DNA from: Chitinophaga niabensis
Lineage (GTDB): Bacteria > Bacteroidota > Bacteroidia > Chitinophagales > Chitinophagaceae
DNA: 64,000 nt
Direction: 5' to 3'
Assembly (NCBI RefSeq): GCF_039545795.1
Contig: NZ_CP154260.1
Location: 6,577,001-6,641,000, forward strand
A model generated the notes under the pieces. The model was not told where the DNA came from. It saw only the letters and a program-made list of their open reading frames with translations, and did no database searches. Positions 35,131-44,699 of this stretch are shown in pieces (the stretch's first letter is position 1; each line of letters opens with the position of its first letter). Made by a program: the position numbers and the translations under genes.

Positions 35131-35340
35131 ACACCAAATTTACATTTTCCTGTAGCCGTGAGGAAACCTCTGGAAAACTTTTGACGTATTTAAACTTTGC
35201 GTTTCTTTATTGGTCAAATAATATGACGATGTAGAAAAGGGTGTTTCAACGCACATGTTTTTTAAAATAACATCGTCTAACTATTAAAGCATAACCCCTT
35301 AGGATATTCAACCTCCCCTGAAAGGGCGGTTTGTAAAGTA

Positions 35341-35412
35341 CTAGTTGCTGTTACAGCATATAGTTAGGTTAAATGGTAAAGCCCTGGCAATTCCTTGCCG
35401 GGGTTTCTTTTT
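35341..35412 (+). ncRNA. candidate small RNA 3' module converging on cydB (module A)
   Basis: Plus-strand segment with CAGCATA, then GGTTAAATGG (35367-35376), then a terminator (35378-35390 paired with 35395-35406, TTCC loop, tail TTTCTTTTTT) whose T run reaches the cydB stop codon. No plus-strand gene lies upstream, since the YafY gene diverges at 35130, so the terminator implies a noncoding transcript. It resembles the modules at 38070-38344. The 5' end is not identified. On the other strand the hairpin may also serve cydB. Confidence 0.4.
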
Positions 35413-36445
35413 TAGTAGCTCATCTCATTTAACTTCACTTTTCCCCTGAAGGTCCAGAAGACAAATATAGTGTAACCCAGCACCAGCGGCGTACCAATTG
35501 CTGCTATCAATAACATGATCCTCAGTGCTTTAGGCGATGAGGCGGCATGATAAATACTGATACTGTTGGCAGGATCTGTGGTAGAAATAATGATATTAGG
35601 GTATAAACCAATGGCAAAAAGGATCAGGAGCATAGCCGTAATGCAGCTCGAGAACACAAAAGCGGTAAAATATTTACGATTGTCAATGTTACGTTTGATG
35701 TTCAGCACGGTCAGCACTGCCAGCAGGGGAAGAGCAAACAACCATGGATATTCCTTGAACTGGTCCGTCATATGGGGGATATAGATGAGGGTAGACATGG
35801 AAGCCAGGATAAAACAGAGGATGAAGAACTTGCTGCAGTTGTTCACCATGATCGTGAGTTTGGCGTACAGCCGGTTTTCCGTTTTCATCACCAGGTAAAT
35901 AGCACCATGGAGCATAAAAAGGGAGAGGGTGGTAAAAGCGATGAGGATGGAATAGGGATTAAAGAAAGAGAGCAGGTTACCCGTGAACTGATGTTTTTCA
36001 TTGAACGGCAGGCCATGGATCAGGTTGCCGAGGATCAATCCAAGTAATAAAGTGATCAGTGTGCTGGAAACCATATAACTGATATCCCACATTTTCCGCC
36101 ACCAGGCCATGGTTTCCTTACTGCGAAATTCAATGGAGATAGCCCTGAAAATGAGCGCTACCAGGAACAGCATGAAAGGAACATAAAAGGTGGAAAGGAT
36201 AGTGCCGTACACCAATGGGAAGCCTGCAAAGAGGGCGCCGCCTGAAATTACCAGCCACACTTCATTTCCATCCCATACCGGCCCAATGGCATTGAGTGCA
36301 ATACGCCTGCTTTCCTCTTTATTAAAGAACAGGTGCAGGCTCCCTGCGCCGAGATCAAATCCATCCAGTACGCCATAACCCGTAATGAGCCCTCCGATCA
36401 CCAGGAACCAGAGTGTTGGTAAGTCTATGCCGAAAATTGTTTCCA

Positions 36446-36446
<1 letters not shown>
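35412..36446 (-). CDS. cydB: cytochrome bd oxidase subunit II
   Basis: Membrane subunit of the cytochrome bd quinol oxidase, 344 aa with about nine hydrophobic segments. It has the CydB opening LPTLWFLVIGGLITGYGVLDGFDLGAGSL and the segment IGPVWDGNEVWLVISGGALFAGFPLVY. The start codon overlaps the cydA stop by one base (TAATG), so translation is coupled. Subunit II is structural for the high-affinity oxidase; no CydX-like small ORF was recognised. Confidence 0.95.
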
Positions 36447-37831
<1,385 letters not shown>

Positions 37832-37856
37832 AATCCGGTTTTTGATGTTGGTCCTG

Positions 37857-37864
37857 CAAAAGTA
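37857..37864 (-). promoter_or_regulatory. -7 box of the cydAB promoter
   Basis: On the minus strand TACTTTTG matches TAnnTTTG and would place the transcript start about 20 nt before the cydA ATG. The -33 element is unclear. Confidence 0.45.
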
Positions 37865-37969
37865 ATATGGTAACAATGAGCGGATGGTGACTAACATCAG
37901 GCATCCCGCCTGACCTTAGTCAAGTTAATAAAACAACCGGAGGAAAGAAAGGTTATTTATATATAAATA

Positions 37970-37987
37970 GATGGGTTTTAACCCATC
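37970..37987. promoter_or_regulatory. perfect 8-bp-arm palindrome upstream of cydA
   Basis: GATGGGTT, two bases, AACCCATC. It lies about 140 bp upstream of the cydA start and about 80 bp before candidate RNA module B. It could be an operator for either; no known regulator motif is matched. Confidence 0.35.
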
Positions 37988-38055
37988 ATGGTTGTTTCCA
38001 TATAGCACCTTCGTGTAATAACAAGCTTTTAACACTCCCCGGCTGGGCTGATTTT

Positions 38056-38164
38056 TATATTTGGGCCGTCATAGCAGCAGTACCAATAGCAGAACTGGCT
38101 GCCGTGAGTTAAATTGGAGCGTATTTAACAGGTCTGGGGTTCTCCCCGGGCCTGTTCATTTTTT
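38056..38164 (+). ncRNA. candidate small RNA upstream of cydAB (module B)
   Basis: A perfect -7 box TATATTTG (38056-38063) would start a transcript near 38070. It contains CATAGCAGCAG, ACCAAT, then GTTAAATTGGAGCGTA (38108-38123) and a strong terminator (38127-38139 paired with 38144-38156, then CATTTTTT). ACCAAT and ATTGG can pair. No ORF is present. The terminator's right arm can instead pair with GAACAGGCC at 38165-38173. Confidence 0.45.
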
Positions 38165-38214
38165 GAACAGGCCAAGATTTATTATTAACCAATGGTTAAC
38201 AATTCTTACCATTT

Positions 38215-38344
38215 TGTGTTATTAAATTAGGGTTAGAACACAGCATAACCAAGATCGAAAAATATTTATTACCAGATAGTTTAATAAGTTAAATTGGAGA
38301 GTAAACTTTACCCTGGCCCGATCTTTATCGGGCCAAAATTTTTT
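38215..38344 (+). ncRNA. candidate small RNA, second copy (module C)
   Basis: 180 bp after module B the motif recurs as GTTAAATTGGAGAGTA (38288-38303, 15 of 16 bases identical). It is preceded by CACAGCATAACCAAG and followed by a terminator (GGCCCGAT, CTTT, ATCGGGCC at 38315-38334, then AAAATTTTTT). The 5' end is a guess because no clean -7 box is seen. The remaining bases to 38510 hold the upstream region of the hybrid kinase and nothing else I recognise. Confidence 0.4.
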
Positions 38345-38509
38345 AAGCGCGGATTTTGTTAATCAATCGTTGCCCCGCCAGTTATATTGTGCAGGAGAAG
38401 TTATACTAATTTATTGATAACCATAATATTACTAAAGTTGCCGGTCTCATTTGTTTTGTTGATGGCATGTGAAAATGCCTTACATTTGATACAGGTATTT
38501 GTTTGAAAA

Positions 38510-40564
38510 ATGATCTACCACCAGTTCAATATCATTAAGAAAACAGGCCTTACCTCTGCCGTGAAAGACGATGATGCCCGCAAGGTTATGATCGTGAATT
38601 CATTCAGCTTCCTTACCGCCCTGTTATGCACTTTCTGCGGTGTATCGCTCTCACTTATCTCAGGTCAGTGGATCATTTTTTATACCGCCATGGCATTTGT
38701 TGCCGGCTTCCTCAGCATCCTCCTGCTCAATCGTAAACATCATTACGCCAAGGCCAAGTTCGGACTGTTGTTCGTGTATTGCTGCGTAATGCTGTATTAT
38801 GGCACAACTTTCGGCGAAAGCACACAGGTACATTTCCTGGGGCTTTTTCTCATTGGTGTTCCATTATTGATCTGCTCTCCAAAGGAAAAGGGGCTCAAAT
38901 GTGCCTGTATGGCCATGCCCGTTACCGGCCTTATATTACTGGAAGCTAATTATTATTACGAGGTAGTTCAACCCATGGAACTCACCCGCAGTATGACCTT
39001 TGCTTTCCGCTGGCTGATCATGACGGTAGTGGTGGTATTGAATGGTATGGTGATCAGTTTCTACCAGGTGAATATTGCCAGTCTTGTTAAAACCCTGGGC
39101 ATCCGGAATAAATCATTGAGAAAAAGGCATGAAGAGATAGCCGGTAAAGAAGCAGAACTGAAACTGGCTTATAAAGAACTGGAAAGTTATAATGAGAAAC
39201 TGGAAAGAGAAGTAGAGAACCGTACCGCACAACTGAACGCGAATTATAAAGTACAGGGAGAGATCCTGAAAGATCTGCAGAATACCCTGGCGCAGATGAA
39301 GAAGAAAGATCTGCAGCTGGAAGAATATGTGGCCGAACTGGAATCTCTCAGGGCTAACCTTACCGCTGCCAGGGATGAAGCGGAAAATGCCAATGCCGCC
39401 AAATCTGCTTTCCTGCGGGAGATCAGCCATGAGATCCGCAATCCGCTGAATGCCATTATTGGTATCAGTTATCTTTTGCTGAACGACAAGAGCAATAAGA
39501 ATAAGGTACCACGTGATATTGTAAGCTACATTGAGAATATCTATACCAGCAGCCACAGCCTGCTGGAGATCATCAATAATGTACTGGAATTGGCTAAGAT
39601 AGAAGCGGGCAAAACAGATGATATCCGCCAGGAATCATTTGCCCTGCGGGATTGGCTGCGCAGCGTGGTGACCATTTACCAGAATGCCGCAAGGCTGAAG
39701 GATGTGGGACTGCAGTTACAGATCGATAACGGCTTGCCTTCCCATATCCTGGGAGACCGTGTACATCTTTCGCAGATCCTGAATAACCTGCTGGCAAATG
39801 CCATCAAGTTCACCCCTGCAAATAAAAAAGTAACACTCTATTGTTTTAAGAAGAATGCATTGCAATGGTGCATCCGGGTAGCGGATGAAGGAGTAGGTAT
39901 TGCCAAAGAAAAACAAGCTTTGATCTTCCAGCCATTTGAGCAGGCAGATAAAACTATTTATCACAAGTTTGGTGGAACCGGTCTCGGCCTGGCTATTTCC
40001 AAACGTATTGCAGAACTGATGGGTGGAGAAATAGAAGTTTGGAGTCAACCGGGCGAAGGCACTGCCTTTACAGTAACGCTGCCATTGAAGATTGAAAAGA
40101 ATCAGCAGCTGCAGGAGATTGTTCCCGGCAAGAAGCAATTCTCCGTACTGTCTTCCAGCAAACGGATCTTACTGATGGAGGATAACCAGACCAATCAGAT
40201 GATCATGGAACGGTTCTTCTCTAACATCGGCATTCAGATCATGATCGCAGATAACGGGCTGGATGGCGTAGCGATGACCCGTGCGCATATGCCGGACCTG
40301 ATCATTATGGATATGCATATGCCTAAAATGACCGGACGTGAAGCATTGAAACTGATCCGCGAAGACCCCACGCTGCGCCATATTCCGGTGATTGCTATTT
40401 CTGCAGATGCTTTCCGCGAACAACAGGAAGCTGCGTTGGAAGCAGGGGTGAATGAATACCTGATCAAACCTGTTGAGTTCGACCGCTTATATGAAGTAGT
40501 AGATAAATATTTAGATGCCCCCTGTTTTGTAACAGAGGAAAGGATGGTAGCGAAGGTGAGTTAA
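38510..40564 (+). CDS. membrane hybrid histidine kinase/response regulator
   Basis: Sensor of 684 aa. An N-terminal membrane region with about six hydrophobic segments (residues ~30-185) is followed by a long coiled coil (~195-300). A HisKA domain has the H box SHEIRNPLNAIIGISYLL (~308-325), the HATPase has N, G1 and G2 boxes (NNLLANAIKFTP, VADEGVGIAKE, GGTGLGLAISKR), and a C-terminal REC domain has phospho-acceptor Asp in LIIMDMHMPKMTG. No DNA-binding output is attached, so signalling goes by phosphorelay. The signal is unknown; it is divergent from cydAB. Confidence 0.93.
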   Translation: MIYHQFNIIKKTGLTSAVKDDDARKVMIVNSFSFLTALLCTFCGVSLSLISGQWIIFYTAMAFVAGFLSILLLNRKHHYAKAKFGLLFVYCCVMLYYGTTFGESTQVHFLGLFLIGVPLLICSPKEKGLKCACMAMPVTGLILLEANYYYEVVQPMELTRSMTFAFRWLIMTVVVVLNGMVISFYQVNIASLVKTLGIRNKSLRKRHEEIAGKEAELKLAYKELESYNEKLEREVENRTAQLNANYKVQGEILKDLQNTLAQMKKKDLQLEEYVAELESLRANLTAARDEAENANAAKSAFLREISHEIRNPLNAIIGISYLLLNDKSNKNKVPRDIVSYIENIYTSSHSLLEIINNVLELAKIEAGKTDDIRQESFALRDWLRSVVTIYQNAARLKDVGLQLQIDNGLPSHILGDRVHLSQILNNLLANAIKFTPANKKVTLYCFKKNALQWCIRVADEGVGIAKEKQALIFQPFEQADKTIYHKFGGTGLGLAISKRIAELMGGEIEVWSQPGEGTAFTVTLPLKIEKNQQLQEIVPGKKQFSVLSSSKRILLMEDNQTNQMIMERFFSNIGIQIMIADNGLDGVAMTRAHMPDLIIMDMHMPKMTGREALKLIREDPTLRHIPVIAISADAFREQQEAALEAGVNEYLIKPVEFDRLYEVVDKYLDAPCFVTEERMVAKVS

Positions 40565-40679
40565 TAAGCAGATTGCAGCTTTAAGCAGCAGGCAAGTTGT
40601 TATCGCAATGCAGCCAGGCATATTTATTTTTACAGTGCAAGCTAGCCTGATGCTCTTGCCATTCACAGCTTTATTGTTC

Positions 40680-41429
40680 TTATAACGCAGGCAAGCCCTC
40701 ATACTCTGCCCTTTCAATAACCCCTTCATCATCCGGTTTTGCTTTTCTCACAGAATTCACCGGCCAGTATTCAAGGTTATCTGAAGGCAACGTGTATTGC
40801 AGGATGTTCTGTAGATCCGTATCCGTTAGATTGGGATTCAGCCATTCCTTTTCCAGTTCTATGGGAAGAATGAGCGGCATCCGTCCTGCATTATCTCCTC
40901 CATTGTGGATACGCTTCATGATATCATTTGCATCGCGGGTAAGTACGGTAAAGGTACCCGGCAGTTCTCCTGTTTCAGGATGGGGAATATGTGAGTAAGC
41001 ATACAGCCCGGCAATGAAGAACATGCTGCGATCTTTTACCTTGATGTAATAAGGCACTTTATTTTTCCAACCGGGTATTTCCCGGTGTTCAAAGAAACCG
41101 GTGGCGGGAATAAGACAACGGTTCTTACGGATACGGCTCCAGTAAGCTTTTGTATCCAGCACTTTTTCAGAACGTGCATTCACCATCCATTTACGCCCTT
41201 TCTTTATTTCTTCCGGTGTTTTCATATAACCGGGAATAACACCCCATTCAAATTTCAGGAGTTTCAACTGCCCTTTGTCAGCGATCACCACAGGCCACTT
41301 GGGATAAGCCTGTGCCACTTTGTGAAAAGTAGGCTCAAAATACATATCCAGCTGTCCAAGGTCTTTCAGCTCCGGGAGATAATCATATACTGATTCAATA
41401 CTGGTAGAAAAAGAGAGATCGTAACACAT
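40680..41429 (-). CDS. SOS response-associated peptidase (YedK/HMCES family)
   Basis: SRAP-domain protein of 249 aa that crosslinks to abasic sites in single-stranded DNA and so shields them. The catalytic Cys2 is directly after the start Met (MCYDLSF), and the conserved Asn (MVNARSEKV), Glu (ATGFFEHRE) and a His (RIHNGGDNAGRMPLIL) are all present. It is the last gene of a minus-strand group with an unknown protein and UmuC, consistent with a DNA-damage cassette. Confidence 0.92.
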   Translation of the reverse strand: MCYDLSFSTSIESVYDYLPELKDLGQLDMYFEPTFHKVAQAYPKWPVVIADKGQLKLLKFEWGVIPGYMKTPEEIKKGRKWMVNARSEKVLDTKAYWSRIRKNRCLIPATGFFEHREIPGWKNKVPYYIKVKDRSMFFIAGLYAYSHIPHPETGELPGTFTVLTRDANDIMKRIHNGGDNAGRMPLILPIELEKEWLNPNLTDTDLQNILQYTLPSDNLEYWPVNSVRKAKPDDEGVIERAEYEGLPAL

Positions 41430-41433
41430 TGGG

Positions 41434-41910
41434 CTATAATTTTTCGATATCAGATAAGGGTACTTTAATTTCTTCCTGGTTCAGTTTCAATGTAATAAAA
41501 AATTCTCCAAACTGCATGAAGAGGGAGGCCTGCACTTCATCCTTCCGTTCCGGTTTCCAGCCGGTCTCTGAAGAGATATATCGTCTGATCTTTGCAGCGA
41601 GTTGATAAGAGGGTTGCCATGTTCTTTCGTTCAGCAGTGCTATATATACCAGGTAACCGGGTGGCTGTGCTGCTGCACGGTAAAGCCTTTCCTGCTCTTC
41701 TAAAATGTAAATGTACCTGCGCGGGTCTTCGGCTATTGCTTCATAATGCGCCAGTGCTGCTGTTTTGGATAGGTAGGGAGAAAGCAGCAGCACTTCTTTC
41801 ATGCGGGGATCATTTCCGCGTGCATAGGTCTGCCGCACAAAATAAGCATGCCCCGCGGAGATGAGCCCATCGAGTACAACCTTATCTAATAGTGCGAGCG
41901 GATTATGCAT
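41434..41910 (-). CDS. hypothetical protein in a DNA-damage gene group
   Basis: Protein of 158 aa that I do not recognise. It is predicted soluble and mostly helical for the first ~120 residues (LLDKVVLDGLISAGHAYFVRQTYARGND), with a C-terminal strand region FITLKLNQEEIKVPLSDIEKL. It has no cysteine and no nuclease motif visible. It sits 3 bp after umuC and 4 bp before the YedK gene, so it is very probably cotranslated with both and may act in the same process. Confidence 0.75.
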   Translation of the reverse strand: MHNPLALLDKVVLDGLISAGHAYFVRQTYARGNDPRMKEVLLLSPYLSKTAALAHYEAIAEDPRRYIYILEEQERLYRAAAQPPGYLVYIALLNERTWQPSYQLAAKIRRYISSETGWKPERKDEVQASLFMQFGEFFITLKLNQEEIKVPLSDIEKL

Positions 41911-41913
41911 GTG

Positions 41914-43173
41914 CTACGCTTTAGCTTTTAATATTTCAGGAACGCGGGTGGTGAAACAGGCAGATAATTTCTCCTGCCGCAGTTTCCACTTCATGCCATT
42001 TCCCTGGATGGCAAACCGCACCAATTGTTTATTGGAAAAGTGCTGGTTGATGTTATCCAGTGCTTTCATTAAACGGGCATCTCTTTCAAGATCAGCTTCA
42101 GAAAAAAGGTTCTGCTGCACCTGGTCTTCCGGCACAAGGTCCTGCGCCAGCACGCCTACTTTTTTGAAATTGAAATCGGGTTTGAAGATCCTGTCCAGCC
42201 CCAGCATGGCGTAATGGATCAGTTCTTTTGTGCTATTGGTGGCAGTGGGCAATTGTACATTGATGGAGCGGTAATATTGTTTATCCTGCGTGCGGAAATT
42301 ATTGGTGTGCAGGAATATGGTGATCAGTTTTGCACAGCTTTTCTGGCGGCGTAATCTTTCTCCGCAGATAGCCATGTAACTGGCCAGTGCTTCCCTGATA
42401 TCATTCTTCTCCGTTAATAATTTTCCAAAAGAGCGGGATACGCCCATGCCTTTCTTCGGCGGCGGTTCTTCCTGCAATTCAATAGAAGGGATACCCCGTA
42501 ATTCACGTAACATCCGCAAGCCCGTAACAGACATTTCTTTACGTACCCAATCATCAGCCGCGCGGGAAAAATCCAATGCCGTATGCATGTTATGTTTATG
42601 CAGTAAGGCAGCATATTGTGCACCAACACCCCAGATATCTTCTACCGGTGTGGCTGCCAGTGCAGCGATTGTTTTTTCGGGAGAATCCAGTACGTGCACA
42701 CCAATATCGCGGGAATGTTTTTTGGTGAAACGGTTGGCCAGTTTTGCCAGTGTTTTGCTGGGAGCTACCCCAACAGAAACAGGGATGCCCACTTCCTGTA
42801 CAACGGTTTTTTTGATATCTGCTGCAAGCGCAAACAAATCTTTCATACCGGAGAAATCCAGGAAGGCCTCATCTATACTGTATATTTCCATGTTGGGGGA
42901 ATAGCGGGCAAGCGTGCTCATTACACGATTGGAAACACTGCCGTACAAGGTATAATTGGAAGAATAAACAGCTACGTTGTTTTTCACCAGCATGTCTTCA
43001 ATAGCAAAAGCGGCTTCTCCCATTTTGATGCCCAGGGCTTTGGCTTCCTCTGACCGGGCTACTACGCATCCATCATTATTACTCAATACAACCACCGGCC
43101 TCGTTTTGATCTTGGGGTTGAAGAGCCGCTCACAGCTCGCATAGAAATTGTTACAATCTACAATGGCGATCAT
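41914..43173 (-). CDS. umuC: Y-family DNA polymerase (UmuC-like)
   Basis: Error-prone translesion polymerase of 419 aa. Catalytic motifs are visible: IAIVDCNNFYASCERLF (residues ~2-18), the steric and acidic region IYSIDEAFLDFSG (~95-107) and GIPVSVGVAPSKTLAKLAN, followed by the thumb helix-hairpin-helix and a little-finger domain, with a UmuC-type C-terminus. Start at MIAIVD; a longer start would run through the palindrome at 43180. No umuD gene is next to it, unlike many bacteria. Confidence 0.92.
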   Translation of the reverse strand: MIAIVDCNNFYASCERLFNPKIKTRPVVVLSNNDGCVVARSEEAKALGIKMGEAAFAIEDMLVKNNVAVYSSNYTLYGSVSNRVMSTLARYSPNMEIYSIDEAFLDFSGMKDLFALAADIKKTVVQEVGIPVSVGVAPSKTLAKLANRFTKKHSRDIGVHVLDSPEKTIAALAATPVEDIWGVGAQYAALLHKHNMHTALDFSRAADDWVRKEMSVTGLRMLRELRGIPSIELQEEPPPKKGMGVSRSFGKLLTEKNDIREALASYMAICGERLRRQKSCAKLITIFLHTNNFRTQDKQYYRSINVQLPTATNSTKELIHYAMLGLDRIFKPDFNFKKVGVLAQDLVPEDQVQQNLFSEADLERDARLMKALDNINQHFSNKQLVRFAIQGNGMKWKLRQEKLSACFTTRVPEILKAKA

Positions 43174-43179
43174 TTTGTC

Positions 43180-43205
43180 TTTTGCTAAGTTCTTTAGCAA
43201 AACTA
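43180..43205 (-). promoter_or_regulatory. umuC promoter overlapped by a perfect palindromic operator
   Basis: On the minus strand TAGTTTTG (43198-43205) matches the -7 consensus TAnnTTTG, with TTTG 21 bp upstream (43227-43230). It overlaps a perfect inverted repeat, TTTTGCTAA (43194-43202) and TTAGCAAAA (43180-43188), separated by 5 bp. The operator lies 6 to 29 bp before the umuC ATG, where a repressor would block initiation. The binding protein is not known. Confidence 0.6.
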
Positions 43206-43221
43206 CCGAATATTTTTGGGA

Positions 43222-43491
43222 CTATGCAAAATGTTTTGTGATAGCTTCCGCCAGTGCGGAAATAATGCCGGCATCCACAGGATCCCCGCTGGTAAGGGCC
43301 CGCAGGTTATCTTCTTCATCCAGTTCAAAAATAATATGACTGTTTTCCGCAGTCACGTGAAAAGAAATGGAATACCCTTTGGCATAAGGTGTTACAAGAT
43401 AAGACTGTTCTTTGATGGTAACGGAGAATGGCTCCATGCGGTAGCGGTTTAAGCATAAAGATACGGAGGAGCTGATAAACAGATTGTCCAT
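43222..43491 (-). CDS. hypothetical protein upstream of umuC
   Basis: Small protein of 89 aa of unknown function. It has an alternating beta pattern (FSVTIKEQSYLVTPYAKGYSISFHVTAENSHIIFELDEEDNL) ending in a short helix, and has no signal peptide. It may be a compact single-domain beta protein. The umuC promoter overlaps its last codons, so the two genes are probably controlled separately at least in part. Confidence 0.65.
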   Translation of the reverse strand: MDNLFISSSVSLCLNRYRMEPFSVTIKEQSYLVTPYAKGYSISFHVTAENSHIIFELDEEDNLRALTSGDPVDAGIISALAEAITKHFA

Positions 43492-43566
43492 TTATCCCGG
43501 GAAATAACCGGGGTCATTACCCGGGGAACGGACCAATGAGTTACAAACGTTAGATTAAAAGGCCGG

Positions 43567-43950
43567 CTAGTCTTGCAGGCGCCTCACATTCAGGAGGCGG
43601 TTCACTTTTTTTGCCAGATCTTGTGGTGAAAAAGGTTTGGTGATGAATTCAGCTGCTTCCAGGCCAAACCAGTCTGAAATAGCGCTCTGCATGAAGGCAC
43701 CGAGAATGATCACCATAATAGGAAAGGGCCTTGCTTCCTGGCTCCTGCGGATCTGGTCGGCCATTTCCCTCAGGTCTTCAAATGGTAGTTTGAGATCGAT
43801 CAATACAAGATCATAATCATTCAAAACAAGATTAAGAATAGCTTCTTTGCCATTTAATGCCAGCTCTGTGTCGAATCCTTCTCTCTTCAGTATTAGCTCC
43901 AGTACACGGATCATCAGCAGGTCATCTTCAATAACCAGTATCTTTTTCAT
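43567..43950 (-). CDS. single-domain response regulator
   Basis: Stand-alone REC-domain protein of 127 aa, starting MKKILVIEDDLLMIRVLEL. The acidic pocket (EDD, residues 8-10), phospho-acceptor Asp in LVLIDLKLPFEDL (about 52) and the Lys in ITKPFSPQDLAKKV (about 105) are present. There is no output domain, so it probably works in a phosphorelay or by protein contact. An in-frame upstream extension of 52 codons has no family character and was dropped. Confidence 0.9.
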   Translation of the reverse strand: MKKILVIEDDLLMIRVLELILKREGFDTELALNGKEAILNLVLNDYDLVLIDLKLPFEDLREMADQIRRSQEARPFPIMVIILGAFMQSAISDWFGLEAAEFITKPFSPQDLAKKVNRLLNVRRLQD

Positions 43951-44334
43951 ATACGATACACATAAGTTAACGAGGCTGCATAGGACGTACGATGCCCTGC
44001 TGCTGTGTAGCCAGCGGCGCAATCCATGCTGCTTCCAATGAAAGTTTTTGTTTTTTTCTCTGATGTAGCGTGTATACGGTTCCGTTGTTTTTTGCTCGCG
44101 GTTCAACGGGCAATATAGGTATACAGTTACTCTATGGTGGCGAGGGCCTTCGGTTTCCGGTTAGTTATGGTTAAAACTACTTAGCAAAATGCATTTAGCT
44201 GCAATCATATTTGCGAATACTGTGCCAAAAATTATTGCATTCCAGTATGTTAACGCTCATTAACCGGAATCAATTTAAAAACAAGTCATTTAACTGCCGC
44301 TTAACAAAGTATAGGAAAATATTCTGCACCTTCC

Positions 44335-44342
44335 TATATTTG
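44335..44342 (+). promoter_or_regulatory. -7 box upstream of the cobalamin riboswitch
   Basis: TATATTTG fits TAnnTTTG perfectly and would start the metE leader near 44349, about 25 nt before the riboswitch. A -33 element is not evident. Confidence 0.5.
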
Positions 44343-44374
44343 CTCCTGAGTTCTTTACTTATTCTTTCTTTCCA

Positions 44375-44546
44375 CAGTGCGGTAGGCGATGAAAGTCGCT
44401 TTTAATTTGGAACCGTGTGCAAATCACGGGCTGTCGCGCAACTGTAAGTAACGCTACCTGTTACTGCCAATCATGTTCATTGCTCTAACCTGAATAGACG
44501 AGTGAGAAGAACGGCAGTAATGTTACAAGCCAGGATACTTGCCGTG
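44375..44546 (+). promoter_or_regulatory. cobalamin (B12) riboswitch controlling metE
   Basis: Conserved elements are present in order: GGAA (44409-44412) leading into a GTG...CAC stem, the core GCTGTCGCGCAACTGTAA (44429-44446), and the B12 box GCCAGGATACTTGCC (44529-44543). The aptamer lies ~155 nt before metE. The expression platform in 44547-44699 contains GTAAG...AAATG that could pair with CATTTCTTAC, but no standard terminator, so control may be at translation. Binding of a cobalamin would lower metE expression. Confidence 0.92.
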
Positions 44547-44699
44547 CTGTGTAAGACAAATGCTTTCGCGAATTGAAGCAGTAGTCGGGAACGGAAGGGC
44601 ATGCCCTGACGTGTCTTTTCATTTCTTACCTCTCACAAGTCCTGAAAGCATACCAGAAACCGTAAGGGACATTAATTCACATTAATGTTTTAAAAGTTT

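Noticed and set aside
44547..44640. Intrinsic terminator as the riboswitch expression platform.
   Set aside because: GGGCATGCCC is palindromic, but no stable stem directly followed by a T run was found; left as unresolved pairing.
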